Below are positions 1 through 5,568 of a stretch of 9,156 nucleotides of DNA, in pieces. The notes beneath the pieces are model-generated. The model was not told where the DNA came from and made no database searches. It was given only the letters and a program-made list of their open reading frames with translations. Source of the stretch: SG8-41 sp036555035 (GTDB lineage Bacteria > Pseudomonadota > Gammaproteobacteria > Burkholderiales > SG8-41); NCBI GenBank assembly GCA_036555035.1, contig DATBMB010000154.1, positions 1 through 9,156 of the forward strand, read 5' to 3'. Position 1 is the stretch's first letter, and each line of letters starts with the position of its first letter. The translations under genes were made by a program, and so were the position numbers.

Positions 1-5
1 CGCGG

Positions 6-1118
6 CTACAGGATCGAGAAGCGCCGTGAGGCCATTGCCAGCCTGACGCGGCGCTCGGCCAGCTCCAGGGCCGCCTCCCGCGGCAGGAGTTGGCGTGTGT
101 TCGCAGCACTCAGGACTGCCTCGGTATTGTCGCGGACGCGCTCGGCGATGGCCGCGAAAGCCGCGTCCTGTGAGGCCCCGGCGTACTCCATCGCAGCGCA
201 GATCACGCCCCCCGCGTTGGCGATGAAATCAGGCACCACCGTCACCCCCCGCGCTGCAAGCATCTTCTCGGCGGCCACCGTCAGCGGGATGTTTGCCCCC
301 TCGAGCACGAGGCGCGCCCGCAAGCGGCCCGCGTTGTCCTCGCGCACGACGTCGGGGCGCGCCGCCGGAATCCAGATGTCGCACTCGATGCCGATCACCG
401 CGTCGCGGTCGAGCTTCTGCCCCCCAGGGTAATCGCACACGTTGCGGCCCTGCTCTTTCAATCGGGTCAACGCCGCCACGTCGAGCCCCTTCGGATCGGC
501 GAGCGTGCCCTTGCTATCGGATGCGGCGACGAGCTTTGCGCCGCGGCCGGCGAGGAAGCGCGCGGCGTGTCTGCCGACCGCGCCGAATCCCTGCACCGCA
601 ACCCGCGCGCCTTCGAGCGCAATCCCCGCAAAGGGCGCGGCGGCCTCGGCGCTGTGCAGCAACCCCCATCCCGTGGCGCCCAGCTCATCGAGCGGGAGGC
701 CCCCGAGCGCGGCGGGCACGCCCACCGCGCGGCCGATCTCGTCCTTGATCCACGCCATGCAGGATTCGTCGGTGCCCATGTCGGGGCCGAAGATGTAATC
801 GGACTCGCCGCGCAACGCGTGGGCGAACGCGCGAATCAACTGCTCTTTCCGGTCGCGCGGGGCGCGGGGGTCGCCCCACAACACCGACTTGCCCCCGCCG
901 TGCGCCAGTCCCGCCGCGGCGTTCTTGAGCGTCATGGCGCGCGCGAGCCGCGCGCATTCCTCGACCGTCACATCGGGCGCCATGCGCAGCCCGCCGATGG
1001 CCGGACCGCACGCGACGTTGTCCACGACGAGCACCGCCTTCAGTCCGAGCCCGGGCTCGCGGACCTCGATCACCTTCGCCGGCCCGAGATCATCGCCGCC
1101 GTGCTGTCTGTTCTCCAT
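6..1118 (-). CDS. Leu/Phe/Val-type amino-acid dehydrogenase (ELFV dehydrogenase family)
   Basis: This 370-residue NAD(P)-dependent enzyme would reversibly oxidise an L-amino acid to its 2-oxo acid plus ammonia in the cytoplasm. The N-terminal catalytic domain has GPAIGGLRM (38-46), LKNAAAG (64-70, Lys65), GGGKSV (74-79, Lys77) and GPDMGT (111-116, Asp113). These match the catalytic Lys/Lys/Asp set of the family. A Rossmann motif, GFGAVG (177-182), is followed by ASDSKG (199-204), and NAGGV lies at 301-305. The Lys that binds the glutamate side chain in true glutamate dehydrogenases (GPxKGG) is Ile41 here, and the partner Ser (NAGGVxxS) is Ala308. A hydrophobic substrate such as Leu, Val or Phe is therefore more likely than glutamate. 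I chose the ATG at 1118 over the one at 1169 because it has a purine-rich ribosome site and shortens the overlap with the preceding gene to 29 bases. It is the last gene of the lon-usp-dehydrogenase run. The family is certain; the substrate is inferred. Confidence 0.9.
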   Translation of the reverse strand: MENRQHGGDDLGPAKVIEVREPGLGLKAVLVVDNVACGPAIGGLRMAPDVTVEECARLARAMTLKNAAAGLAHGGGKSVLWGDPRAPRDRKEQLIRAFAHALRGESDYIFGPDMGTDESCMAWIKDEIGRAVGVPAALGGLPLDELGATGWGLLHSAEAAAPFAGIALEGARVAVQGFGAVGRHAARFLAGRGAKLVAASDSKGTLADPKGLDVAALTRLKEQGRNVCDYPGGQKLDRDAVIGIECDIWIPAARPDVVREDNAGRLRARLVLEGANIPLTVAAEKMLAARGVTVVPDFIANAGGVICAAMEYAGASQDAAFAAIAERVRDNTEAVLSAANTRQLLPREAALELAERRVRLAMASRRFSIL

Positions 1119-1662
1119 GCCTTCCCTGGCCGAGCGCCCTCCGGAGGCTCTCGCCGACCGCGTGCTCATCGGCGCCGACGAGCACGATCACGCCGCCGTC
1201 CGCCTCCTGCAGCGCGGCGCGCAGCGCTTCCAGGTCGCCCGCGCGCACGATGCGCACGCTCGCGGGCGAGGCACCTTGCGGAGCCTCCTCCAGGTTGGCG
1301 ATCACGAAGTCGGATGCCTCAACCACGGCAAGCAGCTCGGCGGCCGGCGCGCCGCGCACGACGCGAAACGACCAATGCACCTGCGTGCGCGCCGCGGCCG
1401 ATTCCAGCGCCTGCCGCGCCTCCTTCGCCAGCGCGCGGAGCGTGCGTTCCATGCTTTCCACGTCGAGCGCGCGCCGCGTGGCCGACTCGAACCCCAGCTC
1501 GCGCGCGAACGGCAGCCCCGCGAAGTGCAGCAGATCCTGATTCTCGACAAACAGGCCCAGCAGCTCCGCCTGCAACTCGCCGGCAAGCTCGAACGCGGCT
1601 TCGAGCAACGCCCGGCTTTGCAGAGCGGGATCGAGCCTTACGATGACGCGCCGGATCTTCAC
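1090..1662 (-). CDS. UspA-fold-like protein of unknown function, coupled to the lon-like gene
   Basis: This 190-residue soluble protein has an N-terminus resembling universal stress proteins: a first beta strand (RRVIVRLD, 4-11), a long helix with AAFELAGELQAELLGLFVEN (22-41), and a later strand-helix unit around VVRGAPAAELLAVVEASDFVIA (101-122). The usual UspA nucleotide motif (G-2x-G-9x-G-S/T) is absent, so an ATP-binding Usp is unlikely. The C-terminal 60 residues hold another hydrophobic strand (GGVIVLVGADE, 156-166) and a basic tail. The start codon is GTG. It overlaps the stop of the lon-like gene as GTGA and has no clear Shine-Dalgarno sequence, so translation probably depends on ribosomes finishing the upstream gene. 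I do not recognise a specific function. A role as adaptor or regulator of the protease would fit the coupling but is unproven. Confidence 0.75.
   Translation of the reverse strand: MKIRRVIVRLDPALQSRALLEAAFELAGELQAELLGLFVENQDLLHFAGLPFARELGFESATRRALDVESMERTLRALAKEARQALESAAARTQVHWSFRVVRGAPAAELLAVVEASDFVIANLEEAPQGASPASVRIVRAGDLEALRAALQEADGGVIVLVGADEHAVGESLRRALGQGRHGEQTARRR
1120..1127 (-). promoter_or_regulatory. Ribosome binding site of the amino-acid dehydrogenase gene
   Basis: Read on the minus strand the sequence is AGGGAAGG, one base before the ATG at 1118. Its AGGG part sits five bases from the start. It lies inside the end of the preceding gene's coding region. It supports the internal ATG (1118) rather than the upstream ATG at 1169. 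Confidence 0.5.
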
Positions 1663-4124
1663 GGGCGGCGGGGGCGCCGCCGCGCGCCCCTGGGCGCGGC
1701 GGGGGCCACGGGTGCGCGGGTGCGGTCGGCGAACTCGACGAGCCTCCGCTCGACCCGGTAGTTGATGGTGCCCGCGGGAAAATGCCCCGTTGCATCGCGC
1801 TCGCCGGCCGGCACGCCGGTCAGGATCTCGATGCCCTGGTCAACGTTGTCGATCGGGTAGACATGGAACTTGCCCGCGGCCGCGGCCTCCACCACGTCAC
1901 GCCGCAGCATCAGGCTCTTAACGTTTGCCGACGGAATGAGCACACCCTGGTCTCCCGTGAGGCCGCGCGAGCGGCAAATATCGAAGAAGCCCTCGATCTT
2001 CTCGTTCACGCCGCCGATCGCCTGCACCGCGCCGTGCTGGTTCACCGAGCCGGTGACCGCCAGCGACTGACTCAGGGGCGAGTCGGCGAGCGCCGAGAGC
2101 AGCGCGTAAAGCTCGGCCGAGGAGGCGCTGTCCCCCTCGACGCCGCCGTAGCTCTGCTCGAAAACCAGGCTCGCCGTGAGCGACAGCGGCTGGTTGGCGG
2201 CGTAGCGCCCGGAGATGAATCCCGACAGGATCAGCACGCCCTTGGAATGGATCGCGCCGCCCAGCTCGACCTCGCGCTCGATGTCCACCACCTTGCCGGC
2301 CCCGAGGCGCACGCGCGCGGTGATGCGGTGCGGAATGCCGAACGAGAAGCCCCCGAGCTGGGCGACCGAGAGCCCGTTGACCTGGCCGGCACGGTCGCCG
2401 GTCGTGTCTATCAACAGTCGTCCGCGCAGAATTTCTTCCTGTAGCTTGTCGCGCACGCGGTCGGCGCGCTCCACGCGGGCGTCGAGGGCGCGCTGCACGT
2501 CTTCCGCCTGGATCACCTTGCGCGATGCCGCGCCGGCCCAGTAATCGGACTCGCGCAGCAGATCGTTCAGGTCGCGCATCTGCACGGAAAGCTTCTCGGC
2601 GTCGCCGGCATTGCGCGAGCCGTGCTCGATCACGCGCGCGACCGCCGCGCGGTCGAGCGGACGCAGCTTCTCCTGGCGCGCGGCCGTGGCGATCATGCGC
2701 GCATAGAGCAGGTCCGCCTCCGGCGCGCGCCCGATCTCCTCCTCGAAATCCACGGCAACCTTGAACAGCTCGCCAAACTCCGGGTCGTAGGCGTGCAGCA
2801 GGTAGTAGATCAGGCGCGGCCCCACCACCACCAGCTTGACGTCGAGGGGAATCGGCTCGGGCTCGAGCGAGACGGTGCTGATCAGGGAGAGCATCTGGCC
2901 GAGCGATTCGATGCGGATCTCGCGCGAGCGCAGCGCGCGCTTCAACGCCTCCCAAGAAAGCGGCTGCGTCAGCACTTTCATCGCGTCGAGGATGAGATAG
3001 CCGCCGTTGGCGCGGTGCAGGCTTCCCGCCTTGATGAGCGTGAAGTCAGTCACCAGTGCGCCCATCTGTGAGATGTGCTCGATGCGCCCGACCAGGTTGT
3101 CGTGCGTCGGGTGGTCCTCGTACACGATCGGCGCGCCCTTCGTGCCGCCGTGCTCGATCAGCACGTTTACCTGGTAGCGGCGCAGGAACGATTCGCCGAT
3201 CTCGGACAGCGGCAATGGCACGCCGAAGAGCGTCGGCGGCTCCCCGTCCTTGGGCTGCCGGAAGACCTCCACGTGGTCGAGCACGTCCTCCTGCATGGCG
3301 GCAAGGTACTCCAGCACGCCGGGCAGCGCCTGGAACTCCGCCCTCACCTCCTCGATCAGGCCGTTGACCACGGTACGGGTAACTTGCCGGTTCAGCTCGC
3401 GCAGTTTCCTCTGCGCTTCGCGCCGCCACTTCGGCATGTCGTGGATGGCGCTCTCGAGCTCCTCCTGCAGCACGGATATGGCGTTCTCCAGGCGGCTCTG
3501 CTCGGTTTCCGGCAATTTGCGGTACTCGTCCGGGTTCATCACGCCGTCGCCCGAGCGTGGGGCGAAGCCGAATCCCGCCGGTGTGCGCACCAGGGCGATA
3601 CCCTGCTTCTTCGCGCGCTCGCCGATCGCGCCCACCGCCTGTTCCTGCCGCTCGCCGAACTCGGTCTCGATCTCCCGCTGCTTGGCACGATACTCGGCGG
3701 ACTCGAACGCCGCGGGTATGCCCGCGCGCAGGTCCTCCACCAGGCGCGTCATGTCTTCCTTGAAGCGGGGCGCCCTCCCGGCGGGCAGCGCGATGGCGCG
3801 CGGTTTGTGGGGCGTGTCGAAGTTGTACACGTAGCACCAGTCCGTCGGCGCTTCGCGCGCCGGCGCCTGGCGCTCCAGGTAGCGCCGCACGATCGTGCGG
3901 CGGCCGAGGCCCTCGGGCCCCATCGCGAACATGTTGTAGCCGTCGCGCCCGATGCCGACGCCGAACTCGATGGCATTCTCGGCGCGCGCCTGGCCGAGGA
4001 CCTGCGCGAGATCCTCCAGGTCATCGGTGGTCTTGAATTTGAACTGGCCCGGGTCGCAGCGCCGGCACAGATCGGCGGCGTCGAGGGGCCGGGTCGCCGC
4101 GCGATTCGAGTTGCTCAGGTCCAT
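1659..4124 (-). CDS. Lon-type serine protease with degenerate AAA domain (LonB/LonC/YcbZ-like)
   Basis: This 821-residue protein belongs to the Lon-related family with an AAA_32-type N-terminal part and a C-terminal Lon protease domain. The protease domain (about 570-770) carries VEGDSAS (662-668) with catalytic Ser666 and GGVNEKIEGF (704-713) with catalytic Lys709, the Ser-Lys dyad of Lon proteases. The N-terminal part has a P-loop-like GPEGLGRRT (69-77) in which the Walker A Lys is Arg75, and a Walker B-like GGYLILD (374-380) not followed by Glu. Residues 140-290 are charged and helical, probably a coiled-coil insertion. There is no membrane segment, unlike archaeal LonB. The start at 4124 puts the conserved PLDAADLCRRCDP (13-25) near the N-terminus, but its ribosome site is weak. 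It heads a run with the Usp-like gene (4-base overlap) and the dehydrogenase. Upstream lies a perfect FNR-type box. The family is sure; whether it hydrolyses ATP is open. Confidence 0.93.
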   Translation of the reverse strand: MDLSNSNRAATRPLDAADLCRRCDPGQFKFKTTDDLEDLAQVLGQARAENAIEFGVGIGRDGYNMFAMGPEGLGRRTIVRRYLERQAPAREAPTDWCYVYNFDTPHKPRAIALPAGRAPRFKEDMTRLVEDLRAGIPAAFESAEYRAKQREIETEFGERQEQAVGAIGERAKKQGIALVRTPAGFGFAPRSGDGVMNPDEYRKLPETEQSRLENAISVLQEELESAIHDMPKWRREAQRKLRELNRQVTRTVVNGLIEEVRAEFQALPGVLEYLAAMQEDVLDHVEVFRQPKDGEPPTLFGVPLPLSEIGESFLRRYQVNVLIEHGGTKGAPIVYEDHPTHDNLVGRIEHISQMGALVTDFTLIKAGSLHRANGGYLILDAMKVLTQPLSWEALKRALRSREIRIESLGQMLSLISTVSLEPEPIPLDVKLVVVGPRLIYYLLHAYDPEFGELFKVAVDFEEEIGRAPEADLLYARMIATAARQEKLRPLDRAAVARVIEHGSRNAGDAEKLSVQMRDLNDLLRESDYWAGAASRKVIQAEDVQRALDARVERADRVRDKLQEEILRGRLLIDTTGDRAGQVNGLSVAQLGGFSFGIPHRITARVRLGAGKVVDIEREVELGGAIHSKGVLILSGFISGRYAANQPLSLTASLVFEQSYGGVEGDSASSAELYALLSALADSPLSQSLAVTGSVNQHGAVQAIGGVNEKIEGFFDICRSRGLTGDQGVLIPSANVKSLMLRRDVVEAAAAGKFHVYPIDNVDQGIEILTGVPAGERDATGHFPAGTINYRVERRLVEFADRTRAPVAPAAPRGARRRPRRP

Positions 4125-4166
4125 CGGGGTTGCGGGCGCGGGCCCGCGTCATGTACCGGTGTCATG

Positions 4167-4179
4167 ATTATGCAGCCTA
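4167..4179 (-). promoter_or_regulatory. Candidate -10 region for the lon-like run
   Basis: Two hexamers are possible on the minus strand. TAGGCT (4179-4174) lies 21 bases from the FNR box, giving a start near 4167 and a box centred near -40.5. CATAAT (4172-4167) is a better match to TATAAT but would put the box near -47.5. Either start gives a leader of about 36-43 bases. No -35 element is evident, which fits an activator-dependent promoter. Confidence 0.4.
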
Positions 4180-4200
4180 ACGGCCAACCGCGCTGGCGGC

Positions 4201-4214
4201 TTGATTCAGATCAA
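4201..4214. promoter_or_regulatory. Perfect FNR/ANR-type box upstream of the lon-like run
   Basis: The sequence TTGAT-TCAG-ATCAA matches the FNR-family consensus TTGAT-N4-ATCAA at all ten fixed positions and is a perfect inverted repeat. It lies in the 104-base gap between ald and the lon-like gene, centred about 83 bases upstream of the lon-like ATG. A perfect match is expected about 0.01 times by chance in 9 kb of random sequence. FNR, ANR, DNR and FixK share this consensus, so the exact regulator cannot be told. Confidence 0.7.
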
Positions 4215-4228
4215 TCCGCACGCCGCGG

Positions 4229-5347
4229 CTACCCACCGAGCGCGCGCAGCGGCTCCGTATAGGGATACCCCCGCGCCTCCGCGACTTCGCGCCGCGTCAC
4301 CGCGCCGCGGCAGATGTTGAGCCCATTACGCAGGTGCTCGTCCTCCATGAGCGCCCGCACGACGCCACGGTCGGCGAGCGCTTTCACGAACGGCAGCGTC
4401 GCATGGTTCAGCGCGTAGGTCGAGGTGCGCGGCACCGCCCCCGGCATGTTCGCGACGCAGTAGTGAATGATGCCGTCCACGCTGAACACGGGATCGGCGT
4501 GGGTCGTCGGGCGGGAGGTCTCGAAGCAACCGCCCTGGTCGATCGAGACGTCCACGACGACCGCGCCGGGCTTCATCCCGGCGAGCATCGCGCGGGTGAC
4601 CAGCTTCGGGGCAAGGCCTCCTGGCACCATGGCGGTCGCGATAACCGCGTCTGCGGTGCGAAGCTCCTTCGCGATCGCCTCGGGCGTCGCGATTCCGGTC
4701 TCAAGCCTCGGGCCAAGCTCCGATCTCAAGCGCTCGAGCGGGTCACCGGCGCGGCTCAAGAGCGCGACCTCCGCGCCCATCGCCAGCGCGATGCGCGCGG
4801 CGTTCGATCCGACCACCCCCGCGCCCAGCACGAGCACGCGCCCCGGCGGCACGCCCGTGGCGCCGGCGAGCAGGATGCCGCGCCCGCCGTGCGCGCGCTC
4901 CAGGAAGTGAGCCGCGACCTGGACCGCCATGCGCCCCGCGACCTCGGACATCGGCGCGAGCAGCGGCAGGCGTCCCGTGGGCGCTGTCACGGTCTCGTAG
5001 GCGATCGCGATGACGCTGCTCTCCACCAGGTCGCGGGTCTGCTCCGGGTCCGCCGCAAGGTGCAGATAGGTGAAGAGCGCCTGTCCCGCGCGCAGCCACG
5101 CGCGCTCCTGCGCGAGCAGCTCCTTCACCTTGACGATCAGTTCCGCCTGGCCGAACACCTCCTGGGCGCTCGCGGCGATCGTGGCGCCCGCCGAAGCATA
5201 ATGGGCGTCAGTGGCGCCGATTCCAGCGCCCGCGTCCCGCTGCACGATGACACGATGGCCGCCGGCCACGAGCGTGCGCACGCTCTCCGGCGTCAAGCCG
5301 ACGCGATACTCGTGAACCTTGATCTCCTTCGGCACCCCGATGAGCAT
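4229..5347 (-). CDS. ald: Alanine dehydrogenase, probably NADP(H)-preferring
   Basis: This 372-residue cytoplasmic enzyme interconverts L-alanine and pyruvate plus ammonia. It lines up without gaps with known alanine dehydrogenases at the catalytic residues Arg15, Lys75, His96 and Asp270. It also has the family motifs LPLLAPMSEVAGRM (127-140), VLGAGVVGSNAA (173-184) and VDVSIDQGGCFETSRPTTH (265-283). At the end of the second Rossmann strand, where NAD-dependent homologues carry Asp198 (LDIN), this protein has Ser198-Arg199 (LLSRAG), which predicts NADP(H) use. The usual KEP after Lys75 reads KEL. The start at 5347 is fixed by the conserved MLIGVPKEIK and by AAGGA nine bases upstream; the open frame continues to 5488 but that part lies in the promoter. 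It is divergent from fadD and has an FNR-like box and a good -10. In related bacteria, alanine dehydrogenase is often induced by low oxygen as a reductant sink. Confidence 0.96.
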   Translation of the reverse strand: MLIGVPKEIKVHEYRVGLTPESVRTLVAGGHRVIVQRDAGAGIGATDAHYASAGATIAASAQEVFGQAELIVKVKELLAQERAWLRAGQALFTYLHLAADPEQTRDLVESSVIAIAYETVTAPTGRLPLLAPMSEVAGRMAVQVAAHFLERAHGGRGILLAGATGVPPGRVLVLGAGVVGSNAARIALAMGAEVALLSRAGDPLERLRSELGPRLETGIATPEAIAKELRTADAVIATAMVPGGLAPKLVTRAMLAGMKPGAVVVDVSIDQGGCFETSRPTTHADPVFSVDGIIHYCVANMPGAVPRTSTYALNHATLPFVKALADRGVVRALMEDEHLRNGLNICRGAVTRREVAEARGYPYTEPLRALGG

Positions 5348-5356
5348 GGCGCTCGA

Positions 5357-5361
5357 TCCTT
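5357..5361 (-). promoter_or_regulatory. Ribosome binding site of ald
   Basis: AAGGA on the minus strand, nine bases before the ATG at 5347. It supports this start over upstream in-frame ATGs. Confidence 0.65.
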
Positions 5362-5428
5362 GCCTCACCAGCGCGAAGCCGGAAGCACGTAATTCGGACT
5401 GGCCGGCGGGCTGGTCCGCAGGCTGTCC

Positions 5429-5434
5429 ATTATC
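5429..5434 (-). promoter_or_regulatory. -10 hexamer of the ald promoter
   Basis: GATAAT on the minus strand matches TATAAT at five of six positions. It lies 21 bases from the FNR-like box at 5456-5469. It predicts a transcript start near 5421-5422, with the box centred at about -40.5 and a leader of about 74 bases. No -35 hexamer is visible, as expected for a class II activator promoter. Confidence 0.6.
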
Positions 5435-5455
5435 ACCGCGGCGTCCGGCACCCCT

Positions 5456-5469
5456 CTGATGTGGATCAA
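5456..5469. promoter_or_regulatory. FNR/ANR-type box of ald
   Basis: CTGAT-GTGG-ATCAA matches the FNR-family consensus TTGAT-N4-ATCAA at nine of ten positions. Its position relative to the GATAAT hexamer is the classical class II arrangement for activating ald. It sits 53 bases, about five helical turns, from a second box at 5509-5522. Confidence 0.62.
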
Positions 5470-5508
5470 GCAGCCGGGGCGCCGCCACTTCCGGGATGGG
5501 ACAGGTTC

Positions 5509-5522
5509 TTGATTTGGCTCAA
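5509..5522. promoter_or_regulatory. Second FNR/ANR-type box in the ald-fadD gap
   Basis: TTGAT-TTGG-CTCAA matches the FNR-family consensus at nine of ten positions. It is 21 bases upstream of a -10-like TAGCCT preceded by TG-T (5541-5549) on the plus strand, so it could activate fadD. It could also serve ald as a distal site near -93.5, or repress fadD. Confidence 0.5.
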
Positions 5523-5540
5523 CGCCTTGCGCGCCGGGCC

Positions 5541-5549
5541 TGTTAGCCT
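5541..5549 (+). promoter_or_regulatory. Candidate extended -10 of fadD
   Basis: TG-T-TAGCCT keeps the extended TGn and the T, A and final T of the -10 consensus (three of six in the hexamer). It predicts a start near 5556 and therefore a leader of only about 13 bases that begins at the ribosome site. This is unusual and lowers confidence. Confidence 0.3.
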
Positions 5550-5555
5550 TCGTCC

Positions 5556-5560
5556 AGGTG
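5556..5560 (+). promoter_or_regulatory. Ribosome binding site of fadD
   Basis: AGGTG, eight bases before the ATG at 5569. It supports this ATG rather than the in-frame GTG at 5461, which lies inside the FNR box region. Confidence 0.6.
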
Positions 5561-5568
5561 CGGCGCCG

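Noticed and set aside
567..1646. Plus-strand open frame of 359 codons
   Set aside because: It is a shadow of the amino-acid dehydrogenase and Usp-like genes; the product is Arg/Ala/Pro-rich and low in complexity.
4137..4148. Twelve-base palindrome CGCGGGCCCGCG near the lon-like start
   Set aside because: With four loop bases the stem is only four pairs, it has no T tract, and such palindromes are common at this GC content.
3075..4262. Plus-strand open frame of 395 codons
   Set aside because: It is antisense to the Lon-like gene and runs through its promoter; no domain is recognisable.
4334..5392. Plus-strand open frame of 352 codons
   Set aside because: It is antisense to ald, whose catalytic residues all align; the product is Arg/His-rich without a domain.
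5348..5488. 47-residue N-terminal extension of Ald
   Set aside because: The family starts at MLIGVPKEI, a good ribosome site precedes that ATG, and the extension covers the predicted promoter.
5461..5568. GTG start of FadD at 5461
   Set aside because: It would add 36 non-conserved residues encoded by regulatory DNA. The ATG at 5569 matches the FadD N-terminus.
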